Assembly: GCF_900113865.1 (NCBI RefSeq)
Contig: NZ_FOQY01000009.1
Location: 62,001 to 126,000, forward strand
Direction of reading: 5' to 3'
DNA: 64,000 nucleotides
Origin: Streptosporangium canum
GTDB lineage: Bacteria > Actinomycetota > Actinomycetes > Streptosporangiales > Streptosporangiaceae
Shown: piece by piece, positions 37,547 to 46,013 of the stretch
Layout: every line of letters starts with the position of its first letter
How positions within the stretch are numbered: position 1 is the first letter of the stretch
Notes under the pieces: model-generated
The model's database searches: none
What the model saw: the letters and a program-made list of their open reading frames with translations, nothing else
Told to the model about the DNA's origin: nothing
Program-made: the position numbers and the translations under genes

Positions 37547-37945
37547 GTGACCGGCGACCACGGCCAGCACTGGCCGATCGACGACGATCTCACCGCTCTG
37601 CGGCAACGTCTCCTCAGCCATGCGGCTGACGCCGGTATGCGCGGTGAACGTCTGGACGATCTGCTTCTCGCGGTCAACGAGGCCGTCATCAACGTTCTGG
37701 AGCACGGCGGCGGCAAGGGCACGTTGAGCATCTGGCACAACGACACCTGCATCACCGTGGAAGTCATCGACAACATGGGCGACCTCGCCCCCCGGGACGT
37801 CCCTCCGGAACGCCCCACCGGCACGGTGCGGGGCTTCGGCCTGTGGCTGATGAGCCAGCTGTGCGACGAGTTCAGCATCCACCAGGCCGCCGGGGAGTCG
37901 CGCGTCCGCCTGCGGATGCTCCTGCACCCCAGTCCCGCCCTGTAG
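37547..37945 (+). CDS. RsbW-type anti-sigma factor / serine kinase
   Basis: A 132-residue GHKL ATPase. The N-box is LLLAVNEAVINVLEHGGGKG, followed by EVIDNMGDLAP (G1-like) and RGFGLWLMSQLCDEF (G2-like). These are the ATP-binding motifs of HATPase_c_2 anti-sigma kinases common in actinobacteria. It probably phosphorylates the STAS protein encoded upstream and sequesters a sigma factor not encoded here. Starts at GTG. Confidence 0.9.
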   Translation: MTGDHGQHWPIDDDLTALRQRLLSHAADAGMRGERLDDLLLAVNEAVINVLEHGGGKGTLSIWHNDTCITVEVIDNMGDLAPRDVPPERPTGTVRGFGLWLMSQLCDEFSIHQAAGESRVRLRMLLHPSPAL

Positions 37946-38051
37946 CCCCCGCTCCACGGTCCGATCCGATCCGACGGGGTCGATAAACGGATCGCCCATA
38001 CCGGCCGCCCCTGGATATCCTGCCCACCCGCACGATCTCCAGAGGGAGCGC

Positions 38052-38462
38052 ATGTCCATGATCCGCTACTCCGACACCGTCGACACGATCGAAGCCGACC
38101 GGCTTACGGGCTTCTTCGTGGGATGGCCGACTCCCGCGTCTCCCGAGCAGCACCTGGCGGTTCTGCGGGGGAGCTACCGCGCGGTCATCGCGATCGACGA
38201 GGAGACGGACCGCGTCGTCGGCTTCATCAACATGATCAGTGACGGCGTCCTCACCGCGTTCGTCCCCTGGCTGGAGGTCCTCCCCGAATACCAGGGGCAG
38301 GGGATCGGCAGTGAGCTGGTGCGGCGGATCCTCGCGGACACCGAGCACCTCTACTCCGTCGACCTCCTCTGCGACGCGTCGCTCCAGCCCTACTACGAGC
38401 GCTTCGGCATGCTCCGGCTCCCCGGCATGACCCTCCGGCACCGCTCCGCCCTCCAGGGCTGA
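38052..38462 (+). CDS. GNAT-family N-acetyltransferase
   Basis: A 136-residue acetyltransferase: substrate-side strands RAVIAIDEETDRVVGFINMI, the acetyl-CoA loop LEVLPEYQGQGIGSELVRRI (motif A QGQGIG) and VDLLCDASLQPYYERFGM (motif B with the Tyr of YYERFGM). The substrate is unknown. It is separated from the convergent Nudix gene by a bidirectional terminator. Confidence 0.9.
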   Translation: MSMIRYSDTVDTIEADRLTGFFVGWPTPASPEQHLAVLRGSYRAVIAIDEETDRVVGFINMISDGVLTAFVPWLEVLPEYQGQGIGSELVRRILADTEHLYSVDLLCDASLQPYYERFGMLRLPGMTLRHRSALQG

Positions 38463-38467
38463 GGCGA

Positions 38468-38499
38468 CGGCCCCGGAGAACCGCCTGGCTCCGGGGCCG
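38468..38499. terminator. Bidirectional terminator between GNAT and Nudix genes
   Basis: CGGCCCCGGAG and CTCCGGGGCCG form a perfect 11-bp stem with a 10-base loop in the 41-base gap between two convergent genes. Confidence 0.75.
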
Positions 38500-38503
38500 C
38501 GGC

Positions 38504-38977
38504 TCACCTGGGGACGGCCCTGCCGTACTCCAGATATGCCGGTCCGCCGAGCTCGCGGGCGGCGACCGCCGCCTTGACCCGCCGGGCCAGGCGCTCGTTC
38601 AGCAGGCCGTCCACGTCCTCGACGGGGTGGAAGCCGAAGCCGGTCAGCTCGCCGTCGGCGAACGTGATCCGCCTGAGCGCGTCCGCGCCGAGCACGCCAC
38701 CGTCGAAGACGAAAAGGATCAGGTCGCCCACTCCCGGGTGAGGCGCCCAGTCCACCGCGAGCAGGCGGCCGATCGGCGGCTGGATGCCGAGCTCCTCACC
38801 GACCTCGCGGACACAGGCCTCGTAGGGGGTCTCTCCCGGCTCCACGCCCCCGCCGGGGATATCCCGATCCGTCTTGTAGGACGGATGGACGATCATGACG
38901 CGGCCGTCCTCGTCGAAGAAGAGCGCACCCGCGGCCGCCCGGGCACGGGCACGGGGCAGGCCTCCCTGCTCACTCAT
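38504..38977 (-). CDS. Nudix hydrolase
   Basis: A 157-residue hydrolase of nucleoside diphosphate derivatives. The Nudix box is complete and canonical (GGVEPGETPYEACVREVGEE, residues about 43-63, with the REVGEELG metal-binding helix). It is preceded by the usual antiparallel strands (AGALFFDEDGRVMIVHPSY). The substrate (dNTP, ADP-ribose, NADH and so on) cannot be told from the sequence. Confidence 0.92.
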   Translation of the reverse strand: MSEQGGLPRARARAAAGALFFDEDGRVMIVHPSYKTDRDIPGGGVEPGETPYEACVREVGEELGIQPPIGRLLAVDWAPHPGVGDLILFVFDGGVLGADALRRITFADGELTGFGFHPVEDVDGLLNERLARRVKAAVAARELGGPAYLEYGRAVPR

Positions 38978-39169
38978 GATTTCGACTCTAGGCGAGCCCC
39001 GTCCGCCGGACCACGGGCAGATCGCCTACCGGGCCGGCGCCGCGATCCCGCACCGGCGGCGGGTCCGCGGCTCCTCTCGCCCAGGTACGAAGCCTTTGCC
39101 TGAGACGGAGATCAATCCGCAGGTCAGCGGGGGATGACGAGCATATCGTCTGTGCGCTGGGGGGATTCG

Positions 39170-40243
39170 ATGGGCCTTCTTAGGGTGGGCAGGGTCGGTG
39201 TGGCGGTCGCGGCGGCGGGCGCCGTGCTCGTCGGGTGCATGCCGTGGCAGGGTGAGGAACCGCAGGACAAGAAGGACGCCGGCGTGGCGGCCGCCGCCAA
39301 GGCCTCCGCGGCCGCGGCCGGGCAGGCGGCCCTTCTCAAGACCAGGCTGGCGACCGCCGCGAAGGTCCACGCCAACGAGCTGGGGCAGATCCCTGTGCTC
39401 ATGTACCACCGGGTGGTGGACAAGCCGGCGACCCAGGACGACCGCACCCCGCAGCAGTTCCGCACGGAGCTGGAGCGGCTGGCCAGGGAGGACTACGTCC
39501 CGATCACGGCGGCCGAATACGTCACCGGGCGCATCGACATCCCCGCGGGGCGGCACCCGGTCGTCCTCACCTTCGACGACTCGTCCCCCTCGCAGTTCGA
39601 CCTGGACGGCATGGGCGCGCCCAAACCGCAGACCGCCGTCGCCATCCTCCAGGAGGTCGCCCAGCGTCACCCGGGATTCCGCCCGGTGGCCACGTTCTAC
39701 GTGACGCGTGACATGTTCGGGAAGACGACCCCGGAAGAACAGGCCCAGATGCTGATGTGGCTCCGTGACAAGGGGTTCGACATCGGCAACCACACCCGCG
39801 ACCACCAGAGCCTCCGCGGCAAGCCGGAGAAGCAGGTGAGCTCCGAGGTCGCCGCCGGCCACGAGCTCATCACCAAGCTGCTGAACACCAACCCCGTCAC
39901 GCTGGCGCTGCCGTACGGCAACCAGCCGACCAAGAAGGAGTGGGGCCGCAAGGGCGCCGCCGGTGACGTCTCCTACGACTACGGCGGGGTGTTCCTCGCC
40001 GGATACACCCCCGCCTTGTCGCCGTTCAACAAGAAGTTCGACCCGGACGGCATCCCGCGCATCCGCTCGATGGACAAGACCGGCGACTGCGTGAAGTTCT
40101 GCTCCACCGCCTGGCTCGACTGGCTGAAGGCGAACGGCGACGAGCGCTACACCTCTGACGGCGACGCGAAGACGGTCGCCTTCCCGAAGTTCAAGACGCC
40201 GTTCGTGGTCAAGCGTTACACCGACCGCGTCCTCGCCTACTGA
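39170..40243 (+). CDS. Lipoprotein polysaccharide deacetylase
   Basis: A 357-residue NodB-type enzyme. The signal peptide ends in the lipobox LVGC, so it is anchored outside the membrane. Catalytic motifs: IPVLMYHRVVD, VVLTFDDSSPSQFD (the metal-binding Asp pair, DD) and FDIGNHTRDHQSL (the HxxxH pair). It should remove N-acetyl or related groups from cell-surface polysaccharide or peptidoglycan. ATG 39170 with GGGGGG five bases upstream is preferred to ATG 39134. Confidence 0.9.
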   Translation: MGLLRVGRVGVAVAAAGAVLVGCMPWQGEEPQDKKDAGVAAAAKASAAAAGQAALLKTRLATAAKVHANELGQIPVLMYHRVVDKPATQDDRTPQQFRTELERLAREDYVPITAAEYVTGRIDIPAGRHPVVLTFDDSSPSQFDLDGMGAPKPQTAVAILQEVAQRHPGFRPVATFYVTRDMFGKTTPEEQAQMLMWLRDKGFDIGNHTRDHQSLRGKPEKQVSSEVAAGHELITKLLNTNPVTLALPYGNQPTKKEWGRKGAAGDVSYDYGGVFLAGYTPALSPFNKKFDPDGIPRIRSMDKTGDCVKFCSTAWLDWLKANGDERYTSDGDAKTVAFPKFKTPFVVKRYTDRVLAY

Positions 40244-40269
40244 CCCGCGTCCGGTGTCCCGCCTCGGCG

Positions 40270-41526
40270 TCAGTGGGACAGGACCCCGGTCTCCTCGGCG
40301 GGCGCCGGGGCGCGGAGGCCCCGCACCCCCGGGGAGAGCAGCGCGGCGAGGGAGGACAGCACGACGACCGCCGCGCACCCGAGCAGGGCGGGCCTCGGGC
40401 CGACCACGATCGCCAGCGGCCCCGCCACCAGCAGACCGACCGGGCCGAACATCAGGGATCCGAGGGCGTCGTAGGAGCTGACCCGCGACAGTGACTCGGC
40501 CGGGATCTCCCGCTGCATCGTGGTGTTCCACAGCACGCCGAAGATGTCGAAGCAGACCCCCATCACGACCGCCCCAAGGACGATCGTCCACAGCGGGGTC
40601 CCCAGACCGAGCAGCAGGTAGGGCAGCGCCGTGGGCACGGTGAGGATCGTGCCGACCAGAATGGGGCGGCGGGGGCGCAGCCGCAGCGCGACGAAGACTC
40701 CGCCGATCATGCCGACCGCCTCGCCGGCGAGGATCGCCGACCAGGCCGCCGCCCCGCCCAGGTGCTCCTTGGCCACCAGCGGCCCGAGCACGCCGTGCGC
40801 GGCCTGCACGGCCATCACCAGTACCGAGAACTGCGCGACCACCACCCACAGCCACTGCCTGGAGACGAACTCGCGCCAGCCGCCGCGCAGGTCGGCGAGG
40901 ACCGAGTGGCTCCCGGCCGCGGAGCGTTCCGCCGGGGTGAGGCGGAGCGCCGCGATGAGCACGCCCGCCACGGCGAACATGGTGCCGCTGACGACGAGCG
41001 CCCAGCCGCCGCCGAGCAGGACGACCGTGGCCCCGCTCAGGATGAGCCCGGCGACGCGCGAGCTGTTGGCGCCCAGTCCCAGCAGGGCGTTGGCGGTCTG
41101 CAGCCGGTCGGCGGGGACGACGTCGGGGATGATGCCGGTCAGGGCGGGGAAGAGGATCGCCATCGCGACGCCGCTGATCGCCGCGGCCGTCACCAGGGCG
41201 GGGAGCGGGGTCCATCCGGTGAGCAGCATCGCGGCGAGGCAGAAGAACGCCGCCGCGTTGATCGCCTCACCGGCCATCATCACCCGGTGCCGGGGCAGCC
41301 GGTCGGCGATCACTCCGCCCACGAGCATGAACGCCACCATCGGCAGCGCCTCCGCGGCGAGGACCACCGACAGGGTCGTGGCCGTCGCCCCCGGCAGGGC
41401 GAGGATGCCGAAGGCGAGGGCCACGGGTGCGAACGAGCTGCCCAGCACCGAGACGGTCCGGGCGACGAGCAGCAAGGTGAAGCGCCGATCTCGAAGTATC
41501 TCGAGGTCGCGGCGGTAGCTGTGCAC
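40270..41526 (-). CDS. MFS exporter
   Basis: A 418-residue transporter with 12 predicted membrane segments and the first-loop motif GGVIADRLPRHRVM (loop 2-3 of MFS drug exporters). Further motifs, PADRLQTANALLGLGANSSR and EIPAESLSRVSSYDALGSLM, place it in the EntS/MFS_3 branch, which exports siderophores, macrolides or other small molecules. The GTG start has GAAGGAG upstream. There is no regulator or biosynthetic gene adjacent. Confidence 0.9.
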   Translation of the reverse strand: MHSYRRDLEILRDRRFTLLLVARTVSVLGSSFAPVALAFGILALPGATATTLSVVLAAEALPMVAFMLVGGVIADRLPRHRVMMAGEAINAAAFFCLAAMLLTGWTPLPALVTAAAISGVAMAILFPALTGIIPDVVPADRLQTANALLGLGANSSRVAGLILSGATVVLLGGGWALVVSGTMFAVAGVLIAALRLTPAERSAAGSHSVLADLRGGWREFVSRQWLWVVVAQFSVLVMAVQAAHGVLGPLVAKEHLGGAAAWSAILAGEAVGMIGGVFVALRLRPRRPILVGTILTVPTALPYLLLGLGTPLWTIVLGAVVMGVCFDIFGVLWNTTMQREIPAESLSRVSSYDALGSLMFGPVGLLVAGPLAIVVGPRPALLGCAAVVVLSSLAALLSPGVRGLRAPAPAEETGVLSH

Positions 41527-41975
41527 GTGCTGGCTCCTTCACGAAACGCTCAAAGAGCCTCCATCCTGCCGTTCTTCGGGCAGGATGTCGCTTCAATATG
41601 CGGGACCCGCGACAACCCGCGCCCGGAGACGCGCCGGCGGAGTTCCGTACCGCGGGGCGGCAGGGATTCCGTACCGCGGGGCGGCAGGGATTCCGTACCG
41701 CGGGGCGGCAGGGGTGAAGGCGGCGGAGACGGTGGAGAAGGGCGGGGCGGGCGCGGCCGGAAAGTCACGCGGTGAAAAACCCTCGGTCCGTTATCGAGAG
41801 CGCGAAAAGTCCCCCGGGCACGCGAAAAGGCCCACGACAAAGTGTCATACAGCCGTATTGACCTGCGAAAACGGGGCAATGAACGCTGCCCTCCGTTCAG
41901 TGCCGCGACTAAAATACCGACTCAGGAGCGCGAAGCATCGGACGATCGAGACCGGTGGTCGGCAAGGAGGCCTCC
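41527..41975. other. Divergent intergenic region
   Basis: Between the MFS gene (minus) and MetX-like gene (plus), with no confident gene. A frame at 41585-42004 encodes repeats of PYRGAAGI because it runs through the 24-bp tandem repeat; its codon use is not convincing. An A+T-richer segment at 41840-41930 probably contains the promoter of the MetX-like gene. Confidence 0.45.
41643..41713. repeat. 24-bp tandem repeat, three copies
   Basis: Units starting TTCCGTACCGCGGGGCGGCA at 41643, 41667 and 41691; the third is short by one base. The copies are identical, which suggests recent slippage or a conserved binding array in this promoter region. Confidence 0.85.
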
Positions 41976-42992
41976 ATGGACTACGACGTCTTCGACCTCG
42001 GTGATGTCCGGCTGCGGAGTGGCATCACATTGCCCGCCGCCGAACTGGCGTACAAGACCTACGGCGAGCTCAACGCCGGCAGGGACAACGCGATCGTCTA
42101 CCCGACGTGGTACTCGGGTCAGCACTACGACAACGAATGGCTGATCGGCGAGGGCATGGCGCTCGATCCGTCGAAGTACTTCATCATCATCCCGAACATG
42201 CTCGGCAACGGGCTGTCGTCGTCTCCCAGCACCACCCCGCCGCCGCACGACCGGGCGCGTTTTCCGCACGTGACGATGTACGACAACGTCCAGGCGCAGC
42301 ACCGCCTCGTCACCGAGCGGTTCGGGATCGAGCGTCTGGAGCTCGTCACGGGCTGGTCCATGGGAGCCGGGCAGACCTACCAGTGGGCGGTCAGCCATCC
42401 GGGCATGGTCCGGCGGATACTTCCCTTCTGCGGCGCGGCGAAGACCAGCCTGCACAACATCGTCTTCCTTGAGGGCGTCAAGGCCGCCCTCACGGCCGAC
42501 GCGGCGTGGGACAACGGCTGGTACCGCGAGCAGCCGGGCGTCGGGCTGCGGGCGCTGGCCCGGGTCTACGCGGGCTGGGGCTTCTCCCAGCAGTTCTACC
42601 GGGAGAGGATCTACGAGCGCGAACCGCTCGGTTACGGCTCCCTCGAAGACTTCCTCGTCGGCTTCTGGGAGGGGTTGTTCATCAAGCGCGACGCGGACAA
42701 CCTGCTCGCCATGCTGTGGACCTGGCAGAACGCCGATGTGGGCAGAACTCCGGGGTTCGGCGGCGTGGAGGAGGCACTCGCCGCGATCCGCGCGCCGGCG
42801 ATCGTCATGCCCGCCGAGCAGGACCTCTACTTCCCGCCCGAGGACAGCGAGTGGGAGGTCGCCCACATGCCCAACGCGGAGCTGCGGGTCATCCCCGGCG
42901 CGTGGGGGCACTTCGCCGGCGGCGGTCTCAATCCGGTCGACACGACGTTCATCGACGACGCCCTCAAGGAACTGCTCGCGAAGGACGTGTAG
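41976..42992 (+). CDS. Homoserine O-acetyltransferase-like alpha/beta hydrolase
   Basis: A 338-residue protein of the MetX/alpha-beta hydrolase family, with AAGGAGG upstream of the ATG. The nucleophile elbow is VTGWSMGAGQ (Ser in GWSMG); the acid and base are probably the Asp in MPAEQDLYFPPEDSEW and the His in IPGAWGHFAGGG. MetX enzymes usually have GGSMGG at the elbow; GWSMGA marks a divergent branch whose acyl substrate is uncertain. A methionine-pathway role is therefore doubtful. Confidence 0.82.
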   Translation: MDYDVFDLGDVRLRSGITLPAAELAYKTYGELNAGRDNAIVYPTWYSGQHYDNEWLIGEGMALDPSKYFIIIPNMLGNGLSSSPSTTPPPHDRARFPHVTMYDNVQAQHRLVTERFGIERLELVTGWSMGAGQTYQWAVSHPGMVRRILPFCGAAKTSLHNIVFLEGVKAALTADAAWDNGWYREQPGVGLRALARVYAGWGFSQQFYRERIYEREPLGYGSLEDFLVGFWEGLFIKRDADNLLAMLWTWQNADVGRTPGFGGVEEALAAIRAPAIVMPAEQDLYFPPEDSEWEVAHMPNAELRVIPGAWGHFAGGGLNPVDTTFIDDALKELLAKDV

Positions 42993-43008
42993 CCGACGCC
43001 GTCCGTCA

Positions 43009-43039
43009 GGCCGCCGGTCCGGCCATCGCCCCGGCGGCC
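43009..43039. terminator. Terminator after the MetX-like gene
   Basis: GGCCGCCGG and CCGGCGGCC form a perfect 9-bp stem with a 13-base loop, 16 bases after the stop codon. Confidence 0.55.
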
Positions 43040-43124
43040 GTACCCGACCGCGCGGCCCGAGCCCGCCGCCACTGTGCGGTAAAACCCTTGGACAAGCCCC
43101 GAGGCCGGCTGGCAGTTTCGAAGG

Positions 43125-43880
43125 ATGGCACGGACATTCGAGGACCTCGTCGCCGAGGCCGCATCCGTTTCCGTCGACGGCTGGGACTTCTCATGGCTCG
43201 ACGGCCGGGCGACGGAGGAGCGCCCCTCGTGGGGATACGCGCGGCTCCTGGGTGAGCGGATGGCGCGGGCGTCGGCCGCGCTGGACGTCGAGACCGGCGG
43301 CGGGGAGGTGCTCGCGGGTGTGCCGCGGCTCGCCACCCGGACGGTCGCCACGGAGTCCTGGCCGCCGAACCTCGCGCTGGCGACCGCACGGCTGCGTCCG
43401 CGCGGGGTCGTGGTCGTCGCCACCGGCGACGAGCGGCGGCTCCCGTTCGGCGACGGCGTCTTCGACCTGGTGACCAGCCGCCACCCGGTGACCACCTGGT
43501 GGGAGGAGATCTCCCGCGTGCTCCAGCCGGGAGGGACGTACTTCTCCCAGCAGGTCGGCCCCCGGAGCGCCGTGAAGGTGACGGAGTTCTTCATGGGCCC
43601 CCAGCCGGCCGGCTCCGGACGCGATCCCGAGCTGGCCGGAGCGGCGGCCGAGGCGGCGGGACTTGAGGTGCGCGACCTCCGGCTGGAGTCGCTGCGCATG
43701 GTCTTCCACGACGTCGGCGCTGTGATCTACTACCTGCGGAAGGTGATCTGGATCGTCCCGGGGTTCACGGTCGACCGCTACCGCACCGAGCTCAGGGCCC
43801 TGCACGACCGGATCCAGGCCGACGGCCCCTTCCTCGCGCACGCGACGCGGTTTCTCATCGAAGCCCGCAAACCGGCCTGA
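43125..43880 (+). CDS. Class I SAM-dependent methyltransferase
   Basis: A 251-residue Rossmann-fold methyltransferase. The cofactor motif I is modified (ALDVETGGGEVLAGVP, with Asp-x-x-x-Gly-Gly-Gly), the acidic residue after strand 2 lies in RTVATESWPPN, and the post-I motif is LPFGDGVFDLVTSRHPVTTW. ISRVLQPGGTYFSQQVG is the usual late strand-loop. Substrate unknown. The C-terminal segment FFMGPQP...YYLRKVIWIVPGF may bind it. Confidence 0.88.
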   Translation: MARTFEDLVAEAASVSVDGWDFSWLDGRATEERPSWGYARLLGERMARASAALDVETGGGEVLAGVPRLATRTVATESWPPNLALATARLRPRGVVVVATGDERRLPFGDGVFDLVTSRHPVTTWWEEISRVLQPGGTYFSQQVGPRSAVKVTEFFMGPQPAGSGRDPELAGAAAEAAGLEVRDLRLESLRMVFHDVGAVIYYLRKVIWIVPGFTVDRYRTELRALHDRIQADGPFLAHATRFLIEARKPA

Positions 43881-44065
43881 AGGCCGCAGGAGACGGGGAA
43901 CGGAAGGGGACGTCCACGGGGGGCCGGCGGGACATGCGCCGCCGAGGAGGCGACACGCTCGGCGTCACCTCCCCGGAGGGGCGCGGACGGCTGGAGTATT
44001 CTTACTACTGAAGATCGTAGAAGGTCGGGCCGGGGCGGTCCTGCCCCATGCGTACGGAGGCGAGG

Positions 44066-44551
44066 ATGGACTGCCCGGCCCGCAGGCATCCGCTGCGGGT
44101 GCCTCGCCGGCTGTTGCTGCTCATCACGCTCGTCCTGGGCATCGCGGGAATGCACACGCTGGGACACGCGGACCACGGCAGGGACCGGCCCGGCGCGGCC
44201 GGGCACGGCGTGGCCGCGGAGCACGGCAAAATCCTGTCCGATACGACCGGGCGCGGCATGGCCGCGGCGCGCCGGGGCCCCGGGCCGGCCCTCGTGTCTC
44301 CACCGGCTCCGGAGTCCTGGGACGGGCGGCGGGTGTCGGACACCGACGGCGACCTGCCCCGTCTCGACCCGGCCTCGGTCTGCCTGGCCGTACTGACCGC
44401 GCTCCTCGTCCTGCTCCTCGGCGCGCTGTGGGCGCGGCGGCGGGCGCCGCGGGCCGGGACCGTCGCCCTCGCGTCGTCGCCGCCCGTCGCCCGGCCACCG
44501 CCCAGGAGAACGGCTCTGCGCCTGGCACGCCTTTCGGTTCTGCGTATATAG
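44066..44551 (+). CDS. DUF6153 family protein
   Basis: A 161-residue membrane protein: one N-terminal segment (RRLLLLITLVLGIAGMHTLG) and a second at LDPASVCLAVLTALLVLLLG. The central extracytoplasmic part has several His (GHADHGRDRPGAAGHGVAAEH). This matches DUF6153, found beside DUF305 copper-linked genes. The ATG at 44066 has GGAGGCGAGG upstream and is preferred over 44048. Role inferred from context: metal handling at the membrane. Confidence 0.75.
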   Translation: MDCPARRHPLRVPRRLLLLITLVLGIAGMHTLGHADHGRDRPGAAGHGVAAEHGKILSDTTGRGMAAARRGPGPALVSPPAPESWDGRRVSDTDGDLPRLDPASVCLAVLTALLVLLLGALWARRRAPRAGTVALASSPPVARPPPRRTALRLARLSVLRI

Positions 44552-44635
44552 GCCGGCCACGTCGGCGGACGGTCCCCGAGACCTGCCCGCGGACGACCGG
44601 CACGCAGGTACCACGAACCGGAAAGAGACCAGTCA

Positions 44636-45262
44636 ATGACGTTCACCAACCGATCCGCCGCCCGCAGGCTCGCACTCGCCGCCGCGGGGACCGGCATGCT
44701 CGTACTGCTCACGGCCTGCGGCGGGGATGGCCGGCTGTCGGCCGCGCCCACCGGCACGACCGGCGGCGCACAGGCCGCCGCCACGAGCCCGCAGCCGTCG
44801 GCCTCCTTCAACGACGCCGACGTCGCCTTCGCCCAGATGATGATCCCGCATCACGAGCAGGCGGTGGAGATGGCCGAGCTCGCCGAGTCGCGGGCCGGCG
44901 ATCCCGAGGTCAAGGAGCTCGCGGCGAAGATCAAGGTCGCTCAGGACCCCGAGATCACCACCATGAACGGCTGGCTGTCGGCCTGGGGCAGGCCCGCCGG
45001 CCCCGAGGGGGGTCATGAGGGGCACGACATGCCCGGGATGATGACCGGAGAGGACATGGCCAAGCTCCGTGAGGCCAAGGGCGCGGAGTTCGACCGGATG
45101 TTCGCCAAGCTGATGATCGCCCACCACAAGGGGGCGATCGAGATGGCCAGGACCGAGCAGGCCCGGGGGAGCAACCCCGAGGCCAAGGCGCTGGCCAGGA
45201 ACATCGAGACCACGCAGCAGGCCGAGGTGGAGCAGTTGCAGGGACTGCTCGACCGTCTCTGA
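44636..45262 (+). CDS. DUF305 lipoprotein
   Basis: A 208-residue protein with the lipobox LLTAC and a duplicated four-helix (ferritin-like) DUF305 domain. Its motifs are FAQMMIPHHEQAVEMAELAE and FAKLMIAHHKGAIEMARTEQ, each with the conserved MIxHHxxAxxMA. A His/Met-rich loop (GGHEGHDMPGMMTGEDM) between the halves is a plausible copper-binding site. The family is often under copper control in actinobacteria. Probably co-transcribed with the DUF6153 gene 84 bases upstream. Confidence 0.9.
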   Translation: MTFTNRSAARRLALAAAGTGMLVLLTACGGDGRLSAAPTGTTGGAQAAATSPQPSASFNDADVAFAQMMIPHHEQAVEMAELAESRAGDPEVKELAAKIKVAQDPEITTMNGWLSAWGRPAGPEGGHEGHDMPGMMTGEDMAKLREAKGAEFDRMFAKLMIAHHKGAIEMARTEQARGSNPEAKALARNIETTQQAEVEQLQGLLDRL

Positions 45263-45306
45263 CGCACACCCTCTGACGCACGCTCTCTGACGGCGCTTCG
45301 CGTCAG

Positions 45307-45342
45307 GCCGGTGCTCGGGTGCGCATACACCCGGGCACCGGC
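45307..45342. terminator. Terminator after the DUF305 gene
   Basis: A 15-bp stem with one mismatch (GCCGGTGCTCGGGTG/CACCCGGGCACCGGC) and a 6-base loop, 45 bases after the stop. The decamer TCTGACGCAC and close variants occur three times just before it. Confidence 0.7.
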
Positions 45343-45409
45343 GCCACTCCCTGGCCCGTCCGCCGGCGCGATCAGTCCTGCTACCGGAATAATCCGCCGT
45401 TGCCCATGT

Positions 45410-45424
45410 ACCCCCATGGGGTAT
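45410..45424. promoter_or_regulatory. CsoR-type copper operator
   Basis: TACCCCCATGGGGTA matches the TACCCC-n3-GGGGTA form of CsoR-binding sites described in streptomycetes. It overlaps the start of a TATAAATT element that may be the -10 region of the DUF4396 gene. Copper-responsive derepression is therefore likely. No csoR gene is present in the window. Confidence 0.7.
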
Positions 45425-45480
45425 AAATTTGCACATATCGGGGACGGCGACAGGGCCGGCTGATGGGCAAGGAGATGGCG

Positions 45481-46005
45481 ATGTCCGAATCGACGCAGCA
45501 CACGGGCCACGTCGGCCACGGAGAGCACCACGGGCACGATCACCACGCGTCCATGGGCCACTCCCCGACGGTGACGTGGCGGATGGCCGCGTCGGCGACC
45601 CTGCACTGCCTCACCGGGTGCGCCATCGGCGAGGTGCTCGGCATGGTGATCGGCACGGCTCTGGGCTGGTCCAACACGGCGACCATCGTCCTGGCCGTCG
45701 TGCTGGCCTTCTTCTTCGGCTACGCCCTCACCATCGTGGGACTACGCAAGTCCGGCCTCAGCTGGCGCGAGCTCGTGAAGTTGGCGCTCGCCGCCGACAC
45801 CGTGTCGATCATCGTCATGGAGATCATCGACAACGGCGTGATGATGGTGGTGCCCGGCGCCATGGACGCCGGGCTCACCTCGGGCCTGTTCTGGGGCGCT
45901 CTCGCGTTCGCCCTGCTGGTGGCCTTCCTCGTCACCACCCCGATCAACAAGTGGATCATCGGCAAGGGCAAGGGGCACGCGGTGGTCCACGCCTACCACC
46001 ACTGA
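45481..46005 (+). CDS. DUF4396 membrane protein, putative copper protein
   Basis: A 174-residue protein with a His-rich N terminus (HTGHVGHGEHHGHDHHASMG) that is a likely metal-binding tail. Four membrane segments follow. The first has LHCLTGCAIGEVLGMVIG, whose paired Cys and Glu recall metal sites. ATG 45481 has AAGGAG six bases upstream and is preferred to ATG 45463. With the CsoR-type operator before it and DUF305/DUF6153 upstream, a copper-handling role is the best inference. Confidence 0.85.
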   Translation: MSESTQHTGHVGHGEHHGHDHHASMGHSPTVTWRMAASATLHCLTGCAIGEVLGMVIGTALGWSNTATIVLAVVLAFFFGYALTIVGLRKSGLSWRELVKLALAADTVSIIVMEIIDNGVMMVVPGAMDAGLTSGLFWGALAFALLVAFLVTTPINKWIIGKGKGHAVVHAYHH

Positions 46006-46013
46006 GAACCGCC

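Noticed and set aside
39026..41215. 729-codon minus-strand frame over the deacetylase and MFS genes
   Set aside because: It crosses two well-supported genes and gives Arg/Gly/Ala-rich sequence without domains.
41585..42004. Frame with PYRGAAG repeats as a possible repeat protein
   Set aside because: The repeat comes from a 24-bp DNA repeat in a promoter region, the frame overlaps the real MetX-like start, and no ribosome site precedes it.
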